A stretch of 10,133 nucleotides of DNA from Candidatus Nitrosopumilus sp. (GCA_029860565.1 JAOUAY010000037.1:1-10133), one strand, 5' to 3'; shown: positions 1 through 7,325, counted from the stretch's first letter. The notes: generated by a model from the sequence alone, not told the origin. Numbers and translations are program-made.

Positions 1-430
1 TTAAAGTTCTCATTGTTCTAGCAATTGACATATGTTTTGTAAATTTAACAAGTTCAGACCAGTATTCTGTTTTTTCTTCATATAATTTTGAACCTAGAAT
101 TATTTCAGCATCAGGACAAACTAATTTAAAAGCATCTTGATAATATTTTGAAACTTTTGCAATTGTTTCCCAATTTCCACCAAGTTTATCATTAATCAGA
201 GTATGCCAATCTGCAAGAAATATTTTACATTTTACTCCGGCTTTTATAAAATCATTAATTTTGAAACCTGTACTAATTAGACTACCAAGATGTAAAAAAC
301 CGGAAATTTCTAAACCAATATAATGATTTGGTGATGAATTTGTTTTGAATAATTCTATCAATTCTTCCTGTGTTACAATTTCTTCAGTAGGTGGTCTTTG
401 AATCAGGTCTACTTTTTCTGTAATATCCAA
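1..430 (-). CDS. tyrS: Tyrosyl-tRNA synthetase, N-terminal part (truncated by window edge)
   Basis: This class I aminoacyl-tRNA synthetase attaches tyrosine to tRNA-Tyr. About 143 codons are visible; the C-terminal remainder, including the KMSKS-type loop, lies beyond the left edge. The translation shows YIGLEISGFLHLGS around residues 37-50, where HLGS is the HIGH-type ATP-binding motif, then FLADWHTLINDKLGG and a segment ending in ARTMRTL, as in archaeal/eukaryotic-type TyrRS. The frame stays open upstream to a stop but contains no ATG. I chose the TTG at 430, giving MDITEKVDLIQRPP, because the family-like part begins there and because a TATA box (TTTATA on the minus strand, 458-463) lies about 30 nt upstream. 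An earlier in-frame TTG gives an implausible extension that runs over this promoter. Family assignment is strong; the start is moderately sure. It is divergent from the small gene at 524. Confidence 0.93.
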   Translation of the reverse strand, partial: MDITEKVDLIQRPPTEEIVTQEELIELFKTNSSPNHYIGLEISGFLHLGSLISTGFKINDFIKAGVKCKIFLADWHTLINDKLGGNWETIAKVSKYYQDAFKLVCPDAEIILGSKLYEEKTEYWSELVKFTKHMSIARTMRTL

Positions 431-457
431 ATCAAAACAACTTTTGAAAAGTAAACG

Positions 458-464
458 TATAAAG
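458..464 (-). promoter_or_regulatory. TATA box for tyrS
   Basis: The minus strand reads CTTTATA, centred about 30 nt before the TTG at 430. This predicts a transcript with a leader of only a few bases and supports that start codon. It is a position-and-composition call only. Confidence 0.45.
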
Positions 465-523
465 TTATTCAAAATTTTTTCTGAATTTAGAAGATTTGAA
501 TAGTAGATATCTATAAACTGTTT

Positions 524-733
524 ATGACTCTTGATGAGGGATTAGAATTAATTACAAATTACAAGAAAGCCCTTGAAAAATTTATAGACACATTACCTGA
601 ACAATCAGTTCAATTAGGTTCAGAAATGATAAAAATACTATCAATGAACTCTAAAAATGAAATTTCAAATTTAGATTCAATTGAAAAAGCTTTGAAAAGA
701 CAACCAAAATACAAATATGGATCATCCGAATAA
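524..733 (+). CDS. Small hypothetical protein, 69 aa
   Basis: I do not recognise this protein. It is a short, charged, probably soluble and mostly helical polypeptide beginning MTLDEGLELITNYKKALEKF and ending in a basic/polar tail (KRQPKYKYGSSE). It has no membrane segment, no cysteine and no obvious DNA-binding motif. Its stop lies two bases from the stop of the convergent zinc-finger gene, and it is divergent from tyrS. A TATAAA at 512-517 is too close to the ATG for a leaderless start, and no clear TATA box sits at the expected spot near 498, so the promoter is uncertain. The compact tail-to-tail packing favours a real gene. Confidence 0.6.
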   Translation: MTLDEGLELITNYKKALEKFIDTLPEQSVQLGSEMIKILSMNSKNEISNLDSIEKALKRQPKYKYGSSE

Positions 734-735
734 AT

Positions 736-924
736 TCATTTACAATTCTTTTTATGTTTTCTTAACTCTTCGGAATAATCAAATTCAGCCCCACATGTTC
801 TACATTTTTCTTTTTTCTTATTATGAGCTTTTTCTTGATGTTTCTTTAATCTATCAGAATCGGGTAAAATTGTTCCACATTTTTTACATTTTAATTCATT
901 TTTGTTAGAACCAAACAATCCCAT
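736..924 (-). CDS. Small two-zinc-finger protein (C2H2 plus C2HC), 62 aa
   Basis: Two classical-spacing zinc fingers fill the protein. Finger 1 uses C13, C16, H29 and H34 (C-x2-C-x12-H-x4-H). Finger 2 uses C41, C44, H57 and C61 (C-x2-C-x12-H-x3-C), where the last ligand is Cys instead of His. The linker between them is very lysine-rich (NKKKEK), consistent with binding nucleic acid. The N-terminus MGLFGSNKNE resembles the short flexible leader common in tiny archaeal zinc proteins. Archaeal C2H2-type mini-proteins are known, but their targets are mostly uncharacterised, so only zinc binding and possible DNA/RNA or protein contact can be claimed. The gene is convergent with the 69-residue gene. 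Confidence 0.8.
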   Translation of the reverse strand: MGLFGSNKNELKCKKCGTILPDSDRLKKHQEKAHNKKKEKCRTCGAEFDYSEELRKHKKNCK

Positions 925-969
925 ATTGGTCTAAATCATACAAGGTAGAAATAGTTTTTTTAAAATCTA

Positions 970-1533
970 CTATTCATCTAGGCTTTTTCTAGGTTTTATA
1001 CTGAGATAAAATGCGTGAGTACTAATGATAAAAGATGCAAGAAATACTTTGGTTGCAAAAATTAAATTCCATGGTCTATCAGGATCTGGATAAGCCACTA
1101 ATAATTTATCGATATCTGGAACCAATCCATCTATTATTCCTGCGGTCATTTGTGCATTTAACACTGTAAAATTGTATAATACTTCATAGAGAGAAATTAT
1201 TGAAAATCCCAATAACATCAATTGAAGTAATGCCATCTTTGTACCGATAATTTTATCACCAGCTGTTCTCCTCCATCCAATTCTTGTAACACAATACCAT
1301 CCAATTATTGTAGAAAAAAATATCCAAGTTGATACTCTAGCAAAATTTTCAAATGGAATAGTCGTATTATGAATTGCTTCACCCATAACATAAGTTCCAT
1401 TTTCAATCCACTCTATCATGGTAACATATACACCAAAAACTAATGATGCTAACATTATGAAACCACAAATATAGAAAATGTATAGATATACTTTGTAGCC
1501 TGAATCTGATTTTTCTAAATGACGTGGTTTCAT
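970..1533 (-). CDS. Conserved-type membrane protein with four helices, 187 aa
   Basis: I cannot name this family. From the ATG at 1533 the protein is 187 residues long, with likely transmembrane helices at about 15-40, 66-84, 98-122 and 156-178. A basic cytosolic-type loop (TRIGWRRTAGDK, about 83-94) follows helix 2, and a loop rich in Asp and Pro (about 140-155, with AYPDPDRPW) precedes helix 4. The N-terminus is basic and the C-terminus is short and charged (KPRKSLDE). A TTG 15 bases further upstream could extend it by five residues. I prefer the ATG because a TATA-like ATATA at 1557-1561 is centred 26 nt before it, as expected for a leaderless transcript. It is divergent from the aminotransferase operon. 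It could be a subunit of a membrane complex, but nothing in the window tests this. Confidence 0.8.
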   Translation of the reverse strand: MKPRHLEKSDSGYKVYLYIFYICGFIMLASLVFGVYVTMIEWIENGTYVMGEAIHNTTIPFENFARVSTWIFFSTIIGWYCVTRIGWRRTAGDKIIGTKMALLQLMLLGFSIISLYEVLYNFTVLNAQMTAGIIDGLVPDIDKLLVAYPDPDRPWNLIFATKVFLASFIISTHAFYLSIKPRKSLDE

Positions 1534-1554
1534 GATGCCGTTTGCCAAATTTTG

Positions 1555-1564
1555 AAATATAAAA
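1555..1564 (-). promoter_or_regulatory. TATA box for the four-helix membrane protein
   Basis: The minus strand reads TTTTATATTT, centred about 26 nt before the ATG at 1533. The spacing decides between that ATG and the TTG at 1548. Confidence 0.55.
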
Positions 1565-1583
1565 ATTCATGTTTCTTTGTTGA

Positions 1584-1592
1584 GATTTATAG
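1584..1592 (+). promoter_or_regulatory. TATA box for the aminotransferase/MtrA-like operon
   Basis: GATTTATAG is centred about 25 nt before the ATG at 1613. No ribosome-binding site is seen, so the message is probably leaderless. Confidence 0.55.
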
Positions 1593-1612
1593 ATTAGTTA
1601 TAAACAGAAATA

Positions 1613-2694
1613 ATGTTGAAAATTGCAATTAACATCCCTATTGTAGGCAAAGAAGAGATAACTTCAGTCACATCTATTCTCAAAAATGGTGTACTAACAT
1701 CTTCCTCTAATTTAGGAGGTCAACATGTCCAAGCTTTTGAAAAATCTGCAGCATCTTTTGTAAACTCAAAATATGCTATTGCAGTAAATTCTGGCACCGC
1801 AGCTTTACAGGCAGCCCTTTATGCACTAGATATCAAAAAAGGAGATGAAGTTTTAATTCCTTCTTTTACGTTTATAGCAACTGCAAATGCTGTTGTTTCG
1901 ACTGGAGCAAAGCCAGTTTTTGTTGATATTTTAAACAAAAATTATACTATAGATCCTGATGATTTAGAAAAAAAAATTACTAAAAAAACTCATGCTATAA
2001 TTCCAGTACATCTCTATGGCAATGTTGCAATTATTGAGAGATTATCTGAAATTTCTAAAAAATATAATATTCCTATAATTGAAGATTCTGCACAATCCTT
2101 AGGATCTACTTACAAAGGAAAACACACTGGTACTTTCTTTGAGATGGGATGTTATAGCATGTATCCTACAAAAGTAATGACAGCTGGCGAAGGAGGTTTT
2201 GTTGTAACTAATAACAAAAATCTTAGAGATAAACTATTGATGATTAGAAATCATGGAATGGTTCATGGATATGATACTAGAATGTTTGGTTTGAATTTAC
2301 GATTACCTGAAATTAATGCTGCAATAGCAACTGTACAAATGAAAAAACTTCCTAAATTTTTAAAATCTAGAGCGAATAATGCTAAACTTTTATCAAAACT
2401 AATTTCTGATCTTGAAGTTGTATTACCGATAGAAAGGAAAAATGAAAATGTAAATTGGTATCTTTATACAATTTCAACTGACAAACGTGATAAATTATTA
2501 AAAAAACTAAATGAGAAAGGAATTGGTGCAGTATCATACTATTCAACACCAATTCATAAAACCCCATTTTACAAATTAAAAATAAAACTTCCAATTACGG
2601 ATTTGGCATCTTCTAATGTAATTTCTTTACCAATTCATCCGAATGTAACTCAAAAAAACATTGAATTTATTGCCAAAATAATGCATGAAATATT

Positions 2695-2698
<4 letters not shown>
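1613..2698 (+). CDS. DegT/DnrJ/EryC1/StrS-family PLP aminotransferase
   Basis: This is a fold-type I pyridoxal-phosphate enzyme of the sugar aminotransferase family, which usually moves an amino group from glutamate to a keto-sugar nucleotide for surface glycans. The 361 residues match the normal family length. NSGTAAL (59-65) is the cofactor-phosphate loop. EDSAQSLGS (157-165) carries D158, which contacts the pyridine nitrogen. YPTKVMTAGEGG (184-195) carries the Schiff-base lysine K187. RLPEINAAI (230-238) and a C-terminal domain ending in ISLPIHP are also typical. The ATG is placed by a TATA box 25 nt upstream. The TGA stop overlaps the ATG of the MtrA-like gene (ATGA), so the two are co-transcribed and probably translationally coupled. 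No sugar-nucleotide genes are nearby, so the substrate is unknown; a cobamide or cofactor link is possible but only inferred. Confidence 0.93.
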
Positions 2699-3162
<464 letters not shown>

Positions 3163-3168
3163 ATTTAT

Positions 3169-3519
3169 TTAATATCCACTTCGTTGCCTTTCACGATTTA
3201 TTTCATTTTTCTTTTTGTATTCAGCTAAAATATCATCAGGTGTAAGTTTTAGTTCTATTGATGCCTGTACAACAAAATGCCAAATGTCAATTAATTCTTC
3301 TCTTGCTTCAGCTTCGTTAAATTCAACCGGAGTTTTCCACCATTTCCAGTTAGTTGTTCTTTGTAATTCAACTGCTTCATGCATAATTGCTGTACATAAA
3401 GCTGAAACTCTTCCTTCAGTATCTTTAGGATATCTATCCAAGTTCATCATGTCTGATAGACCTTGTTGGAGTTTGAATATTGCATCTAGTCGATCTTTTT
3501 CAGATGTTTCTTGTAACAT
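3169..3519 (-). CDS. All-alpha dUTPase / NTP pyrophosphatase (dimeric dUTPase-like)
   Basis: This is predicted to hydrolyse dUTP (or a related nucleotide) to the monophosphate and pyrophosphate in the cytoplasm, keeping uracil out of DNA. The 116 residues show the MazG/dimeric-dUTPase layout. HEAVELQ (47-53) gives the first acidic metal pair, E48 and E51. NWKWWK (57-62) is the Trp/Lys block of the dimeric dUTPase family. EELIDIWHF (74-82) gives the second acidic set (E74, E75, D78). KKKNEINRERQRSGY closes the protein as in that family. It lies 38 bases downstream of the PfkB kinase on the same strand. A TTTAAG-like element around 3547-3553 might give it its own promoter. The exact nucleotide is not proven by sequence. 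Confidence 0.87.
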   Translation of the reverse strand: MLQETSEKDRLDAIFKLQQGLSDMMNLDRYPKDTEGRVSALCTAIMHEAVELQRTTNWKWWKTPVEFNEAEAREELIDIWHFVVQASIELKLTPDDILAEYKKKNEINRERQRSGY

Positions 3520-3557
3520 GATAAATTAATTTGAGAAATTATTGAACTTAAATCTTT

Positions 3558-4451
3558 TTAGAAATGAATCATTTTTTCATATATCTTGATACGTTTTCTA
3601 ATGTCACCATTTTTCATTTTTAGTAATCCATCTAATCCATATCTTTCAACAGCAAATGATCCTAAAACATTCCCGTAAACAACTGCTTTTTTAATATCTG
3701 ATATTTTAGTAGATTTTTTACTTGCCAGATATCCTATCATTGCTCCAGCAAAAGAATCTCCTGCCCCTGTAGGATCTACCACATCTTCTAATGAAAATCC
3801 TGCAGTTGGAAAAATCACATCATCATAAAACATCAAGGAACCGTGCTCACCTTTTTTGATTATGACATATTTTGCACCCCATTGCATCATTTTTTTTGCA
3901 CATTTTATCAAATTGAATTCTTTAGTTAGAAGTTTAGCTTCTTCATCATTAATTACAACGGCATCAACAGCTTTAATCATTTTGATTACTGCCTCACGTT
4001 TGGTAGATATCCAAAAATCTATGGTATCACACATAGAAAATTTTACGTTGTCAAATTCTTTGATCAATGAAATATTTTGCTCAGGATCATTATTTGCAAG
4101 ATATACAAATTGAGATTTTTTATATGCTTCAGGTACAGTTGCTTTAAAATCTGCAAGTACATTTAATTCTGTTTTCAAAGTTACTCTTGTACTAAGTGTA
4201 TTATCATATTTTCCATCATACCGAAATGTTTTACCATCTTTGATAATCAATCCTTGCAAGTCAAGATATTTGGACAAAACTTTATGATGCTGTTTTGGAA
4301 AATCTTTTCCAACTACAGCAATTAATCCTGTATCTACAAAATTACTTGCTGAAACTGCTGCAAAAGTTGCTGCACCTCCTAGAACATTTTTTAATGTTTT
4401 TTTTGGAGTTCTAATGGTATCTAATGCTGTAGAACCAAAAACAGTAAGCAT
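3558..4451 (-). CDS. PfkB-family carbohydrate/nucleoside kinase
   Basis: This ribokinase-type enzyme transfers phosphate from ATP to a sugar or nucleoside hydroxyl. The 297 residues match the family. The Gly-Gly substrate/lid motif is at 25-26 (VLGGAATFAA). The second PfkB signature, DPTGAGDSFAGAM, lies at 226-238 and holds the anion-hole glycines and catalytic base D232. ANNDPEQ (119-125) and INDEEAKLL (167-175) are typical mid-domain segments. The substrate is not evident: archaeal members include ribose, ribose-1-phosphate, adenosine and 2-keto-3-deoxygluconate kinases. It starts 11 bases after the LEA14-like gene and precedes the dUTPase-like gene, so the three are probably one transcription unit. 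A nucleoside or ribose role would suit the dUTPase neighbour, but that is weak context. Confidence 0.92.
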   Translation of the reverse strand: MLTVFGSTALDTIRTPKKTLKNVLGGAATFAAVSASNFVDTGLIAVVGKDFPKQHHKVLSKYLDLQGLIIKDGKTFRYDGKYDNTLSTRVTLKTELNVLADFKATVPEAYKKSQFVYLANNDPEQNISLIKEFDNVKFSMCDTIDFWISTKREAVIKMIKAVDAVVINDEEAKLLTKEFNLIKCAKKMMQWGAKYVIIKKGEHGSLMFYDDVIFPTAGFSLEDVVDPTGAGDSFAGAMIGYLASKKSTKISDIKKAVVYGNVLGSFAVERYGLDGLLKMKNGDIRKRIKIYEKMIHF

Positions 4452-4462
4452 TTGGTAAAAAA

Positions 4463-4915
4463 CTAATTTTGATGTATAAATTCTCTTGCTTGTTCTTCTG
4501 TTGGATAGTATACAAATGGAACATCAATAGATGTAACAAATAAATCGTATTTTATTATACCAGTAATATTGACAGATTTAGAATCGTCATTGACATTAGA
4601 ATCTGTATGAAATGTACCTTTAACATTACTACTATCTAATGGTTGTAACATGAATGATTCTAACTGACCTTTTCCAACTATTTTATCATTAGAAATTATA
4701 AAGAATTCAGTTTCACCTGCAGTTAATAATAATAATGAAGGATTATCAAATTGTAATTCTATGTTGTAGTTTGCACTTTTTTCATTCTTGTCAAGTAATT
4801 CACTCTGTGTAATACTTACTCCAATCTGCGAGGCAGATGCATATTGTGAATATCCAAAAATACTCATGCCTAATACAAACAGAATAACTATACTCGCTTT
4901 TTTAGATGATTTCAT
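4463..4915 (-). CDS. Secreted LEA14-like domain protein, 150 aa
   Basis: A cleavable signal peptide is clear: basic KSSKK, a hydrophobic core (8-21) and a likely cut after ASA, near residue 28. The mature part looks like a single beta-sandwich of the LEA14/WHy type: YNIELQFDNPS (50-60) matches the conserved 'N-P' strand region, FFIISNDKIVGKGQL (71-85) the next strands, and ITGIIKYDLFVTSIDVPF (117-134) the closing strands. LEA14-like domains are found in secreted archaeal proteins and are thought to stabilise the envelope or bind partners; no enzyme residues are visible. A TTAAAA element at 4938-4943 sits about 26 nt before the ATG, so this gene probably heads the unit that runs into the PfkB kinase and dUTPase genes. 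Confidence 0.72.
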   Translation of the reverse strand: MKSSKKASIVILFVLGMSIFGYSQYASASQIGVSITQSELLDKNEKSANYNIELQFDNPSLLLLTAGETEFFIISNDKIVGKGQLESFMLQPLDSSNVKGTFHTDSNVNDDSKSVNITGIIKYDLFVTSIDVPFVYYPTEEQAREFIHQN

Positions 4916-4936
4916 GACTAAATATTGTAAATTTAC

Positions 4937-4944
4937 ATTTTAAC
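4937..4944 (-). promoter_or_regulatory. TATA box for the LEA14-like gene and its operon
   Basis: The minus strand reads GTTAAAAT, centred about 26 nt upstream of the ATG at 4915, which fits a leaderless start. Confidence 0.45.
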
Positions 4945-4997
4945 CAAAAAGGAAAAAAGTTCCAATAAATTGTGTAAAAGTTTTGATCTAATCTTAA

Positions 4998-5011
4998 AGC
5001 TCCTTAGAGCT
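4998..5011. promoter_or_regulatory. Short inverted repeat in a divergent promoter region
   Basis: AGCTC-CTTA-GAGCT forms perfect 5-bp arms around a 4-base spacer, 30 bases before the TTG start at 5041 and about 80 bases from the divergent gene at 4915. Its position fits an operator for the downstream gene, but arms this short can occur by chance. Confidence 0.25.
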
Positions 5012-5040
5012 AACAGAATAAATCAAAATTATACGGTTAT

Positions 5041-5532
5041 TTGTCATTGGCTAGAATTAAACTCAAGATAGGAGAAAATGAAATTGAGGTTGACTCAAGA
5101 GATTTCTATGTTGATAACCAAACATTGGGTGAGGTCATTGATAATATCTCACATCATTTACCTGATAATCAAGCAAAAATCGTGTATGAAATGGAACCTA
5201 CTCAAAAATCAACTGAATTAGAGCATTCAGCTCAATTTGGTTTAGAATATTTGGATGATGCTGAAACATATGAACCAGAATTTAATGAACCAAAATACAT
5301 TACTTCTAATCAAATTAAATCAAAATTAAGAATTTTGGAAACAAGTAGATTCTTTGAATCTCCAAGAACAGTTACTGAAACTATCCAACAACTTCGAGAA
5401 TATGGTTGGGCTGCAAGTCCATTAGATGTATCAAAAGCTTTAGCAAAAATGGCTTCCGTCAATGAAATTATGAAACGCTCTGAGGAAAACCGAATTCATT
5501 ATTTTACTCAAGAATCATTGGTATCTAACTAG
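5041..5532 (+). CDS. Hypothetical protein with winged-helix-like C-terminal domain, 163 aa
   Basis: I do not recognise a named family. The N-terminal part (1-50) looks like a small beta/alpha domain (RIKLKIGENEIEVDSRDFYV). A long acidic linker follows (about 52-85). The C-terminal part (about 88-156) has the pattern of a winged helix: LRILETSRFFESPRT, then a helix-turn-helix-like stretch TETIQQLREYGWAASPLDV, a helix SKALAKMASV, and a basic strand ending RIHYF. A role in DNA binding or as a protein-interaction module is inferred. The start is TTG; a second TTG six bases on is equally possible, and no ATG is available. The last 8 bases overlap the convergent zinc-ribbon gene. Confidence 0.75.
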   Translation: MSLARIKLKIGENEIEVDSRDFYVDNQTLGEVIDNISHHLPDNQAKIVYEMEPTQKSTELEHSAQFGLEYLDDAETYEPEFNEPKYITSNQIKSKLRILETSRFFESPRTVTETIQQLREYGWAASPLDVSKALAKMASVNEIMKRSEENRIHYFTQESLVSN

Positions 5533-5716
5533 AAAAATAATTACATTTTTGACAATTAGAAAAAATTTCACCCTCTAGATGATCAAAATGTGCATTACAT
5601 TGTTTGCATGTATGATGCATATCAAAATACCCATCTTTTTCAATCTGACCAATTCTATTTGATTCTAAATTTGTGCTTTTGCACTTTATACAATGACAGC
5701 CACATTCAATTTTCAT
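5525..5716 (-). CDS. Small Cys/His-rich zinc-ribbon-like protein, 63 aa
   Basis: Eight cysteines are arranged as an N-terminal cluster C5, C7, C9 and C12, then CxxC pairs C37/C40 and C55/C58, with histidines at 8, 34, 35, 43 and 46. This suggests two zinc sites, one of them a zinc ribbon spanning the middle strands (NLESNRIGQIEKDGYFDMHH). No catalytic domain is present. Such small ribbon proteins often bind nucleic acids or assist a larger complex, but the target is unknown. The 3' end overlaps the preceding gene's 3' end by 8 bases. The ATG at 5716 is about 25 nt from the centre of a symmetric TATA-like element shared with the divergent 51-residue Cys protein. Confidence 0.72.
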   Translation of the reverse strand: MKIECGCHCIKCKSTNLESNRIGQIEKDGYFDMHHTCKQCNAHFDHLEGEIFSNCQKCNYFSS

Positions 5717-5730
5717 AATTTTTTTCCGAT

Positions 5731-5766
5731 AATGTTTGTATAGTTAAAATGACTATACAAATCATT
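5731..5766. promoter_or_regulatory. Inverted repeat holding a shared divergent promoter
   Basis: TTTGTATAGT (5735-5744) and ACTATACAAA (5752-5761) are perfect 10-bp inverted arms with a 7-base spacer. The flanks AATG and CATT extend the pairing with one bulged T. The self-complementary-looking GTATAG at 5738-5743 is centred about 25 nt from both the ATG at 5716 (minus) and the TTG at 5765 (plus). One TATA element could therefore serve both genes, and the second arm could be an operator or a second TATA box. Confidence 0.55.
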
Positions 5767-5920
5767 GGAAAAGAAAAGGGAAATACCAATAGAAATTGAT
5801 GATCATTTCAAGCTTTTTGGAAAGGAACCTTGGGAAGTAGATTATGGTGAAAAATGTGCAGTATGTGATGTTAGGATTGATGAATATGGTTTTTGTTCTT
5901 GTGGTTCTAGTGGAGACTGA
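5765..5920 (+). CDS. Small four-cysteine protein, 51 aa, TTG start
   Basis: This short frame has no ATG, but codes for a compact protein beginning MEKKREIPIE, with a middle stretch DHFKLFGKEPWEVDYGEK and then C31-x2-C34-x9-C44-x-C46 ending SSGD. The four cysteines fit a single zinc or small metal-binding knuckle. An in-frame stop lies 15 bases upstream, and the TTG at 5765 is the only possible start after it. The TTG is about 25 nt from the centre of the TATA-like element at 5738-5743, which supports translation of a leaderless message. The stop overlaps the 3' end of the convergent surface-protein gene by 14 bases. Function is unknown. The ordered Cys spacing, balanced codon content and promoter position argue that it is real. 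Confidence 0.7.
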   Translation: MEKKREIPIEIDDHFKLFGKEPWEVDYGEKCAVCDVRIDEYGFCSCGSSGD

Positions 5921-6848
5921 ATTTTTTTACTAATAGTACGGCAAGAATAATCAAAAAACCTATTGTTAAAAGTACAATGATCAAGTATTCAGGAATTACT
6001 GTGGTGCCAAAGATTGTAATCTCTCCTCCGGTCGTAGGAATTACTGTGGTGCCAAAGATTGTAATCTCTCCAGAGGATTCAGGTTTCATGCTGATCCAAA
6101 CGTGTGTCCCATTGTTGTTATATTCGTGAAATAGAATTTCATCATCATTAAGCAATATTGAATATGGCCCGGCTAGCAGATCTGATGGAATTATGGTGGC
6201 AACAAATCGGTATTCATCAGAAACATCAAATGTAATATTCTTTGTAGGTTGATTAAAATTAAAATTTTCTATATCTGCAAAAGTTCTAATTTCTACAAAA
6301 AATTCTTTATCTTCCCATTTAACCCCTATGATATTTTTTGGCTCATTAATTGAATATTCTAAAATCATTTGGCAACCATGACAAGAAATTCCATTCTTAT
6401 CATCCAAGTTAACTGGTCTATCATTTACAAAAATTAAATCAAGTTTTTCAGGAAAGATAAAAGATGTTGTTTCAAGATATCTAAAATTCCATGTCCAAAC
6501 ATTATCTTTTTGAGAAAGTACATTATCAAGATCATATTCTATTATGAAATCATTATCTGATGGAAAAATCATCACAGCGTCATTATTGCCAATTATTGTT
6601 AGTAATTGCTCTTCACCTTTTTCATCAGTTATCATTAGATTTTGAACAACACCATCAATCAAATTCATTTGTTTTGGGGAATTAGAGGAACTTACGATAT
6701 GTTTAACATGAATGTCTCCTTCATTACTAATTATCACTTTAACTAATTTTTGATTTGGTTTTTCACCAATGCTAACTTCTTGAGCACTTACAGAAGGAAT
6801 AACTAAAATTAATGAAACTATAGTAAATATGACAATTTTTGTATTCAT
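5907..6848 (-). CDS. Membrane-anchored surface protein with duplicated stalk segment
   Basis: The 313-residue protein has a signal peptide (hydrophobic 4-18, cut probably after VSA, near residue 22), a large beta-rich extracellular part, and a single C-terminal helix (about 288-306) followed by KKFSLH. The helix is preceded by VIPEY, which resembles a degenerate form of the PEF/PEFG-type C-terminal sorting tails of thaumarchaeal surface proteins. A CHGC motif (156-159) could form a disulfide or bind metal. Just before the anchor, GEITIFGTTVIP occurs twice (260-271 and 275-286), from a 45-bp duplication. The ATG follows the cyclophilin stop with no gap, so the two genes share a transcript. It probably sits on the cell surface as a sensor or structural protein; the ligand and family are unknown. 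Confidence 0.78.
   Translation of the reverse strand: MNTKIVIFTIVSLILVIPSVSAQEVSIGEKPNQKLVKVIISNEGDIHVKHIVSSSNSPKQMNLIDGVVQNLMITDEKGEEQLLTIIGNNDAVMIFPSDNDFIIEYDLDNVLSQKDNVWTWNFRYLETTSFIFPEKLDLIFVNDRPVNLDDKNGISCHGCQMILEYSINEPKNIIGVKWEDKEFFVEIRTFADIENFNFNQPTKNITFDVSDEYRFVATIIPSDLLAGPYSILLNDDEILFHEYNNNGTHVWISMKPESSGEITIFGTTVIPTTGGEITIFGTTVIPEYLIIVLLTIGFLIILAVLLVKKFSLH
5991..6071. repeat. 36-bp perfect direct repeat, 45-bp period
   Basis: The 36 bases at 5991-6026 recur exactly at 6036-6071, separated by 9 bases. The period of 45 keeps the reading frame of the surface-protein gene and adds 15 residues to its stalk. Perfect identity suggests a recent duplication. Confidence 0.93.
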
Positions 6849-7325
6849 TTATTCCACAGTAACATGAAGCATAGGTGCTTTTTCTAAGGGACAATCATTA
6901 CCATCCCTATCTAAATTTACAATTTTATCTGCAACATCCATTCCTTCAATTACTTCGCCAAATACAGTGTACTGTCTGTCTAAGAATGTACTATCAGCGG
7001 TAACTATGAAAAATTGTGAACCTGCACTGTTTGGATCTTGTGATCTAGCCATAGAAACTATGCCTCGTAAATGAGATCTTGAACTAAATTCAGCTTTGAG
7101 ATTATATCCTGGTCCTCCCATTCCCCATGAACCTTTATTGTCTGTTTTTGTGTTGGGATCACCTCCCTGAATCATAAATCCTGGAATGACTCTATGAAAA
7201 AGAGTTCCATTATAGAATCCATCTTTAGCTAATTTTTCAAAATTCCTAACAGTCTCTGGAGCTAATTCAGGTAATAGTTTAAATGAAATTTTTCCTAAAT
7301 TAGTTTCAATGTTTACTGTAGCCAT
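6849..7325 (-). CDS. Cyclophilin-type peptidyl-prolyl cis-trans isomerase
   Basis: This foldase speeds up cis-trans isomerisation of Xaa-Pro bonds in the cytoplasm. From the ATG at 7325 it has 158 residues, a single cyclophilin domain and no signal peptide. Active-site blocks are FHRVIPGFMIQGGDP (residues 43-57, with the catalytic Arg at 45, Phe at 50 and Gln at 53) and NSAGSQFFI (99-107). The position of the human cyclophilin A tryptophan that binds cyclosporin is Phe (FLDRQYTVFG), as in many prokaryotic members. A TTG nine bases further upstream is possible, but a TATA-like CTATTAAG on the minus strand at 7348-7355 is centred 26 nt from the ATG, which favours that start. The stop abuts the ATG of the surface-protein gene. 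Confidence 0.95.
   Translation of the reverse strand: MATVNIETNLGKISFKLLPELAPETVRNFEKLAKDGFYNGTLFHRVIPGFMIQGGDPNTKTDNKGSWGMGGPGYNLKAEFSSRSHLRGIVSMARSQDPNSAGSQFFIVTADSTFLDRQYTVFGEVIEGMDVADKIVNLDRDGNDCPLEKAPMLHVTVE

Noticed and set aside
511..520. TATAAA element just before the ATG at 524
   Set aside because: It is only about 10 nt from the ATG, so it cannot give a message that contains that start unless the real start is further in, and no in-frame start codon follows at the right distance.
717..908. 63-codon open frame on the plus strand
   Set aside because: It is antisense to the two-finger zinc protein, whose Cys/His spacing is exact; the plus-strand product is Phe/Tyr/Leu-rich shadow.
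2382..2594. 70-codon open frame on the minus strand
   Set aside because: It lies antisense within the aminotransferase gene; the composition is hydrophobic and repetitive, as expected of an AT-rich shadow.
3215..3529. 104-codon open frame on the plus strand
   Set aside because: It is the complement of the dUTPase-like gene, with no family features and no promoter.
3856..4113. 85-codon open frame on the plus strand
   Set aside because: It lies antisense within the PfkB kinase gene, whose motifs are intact.
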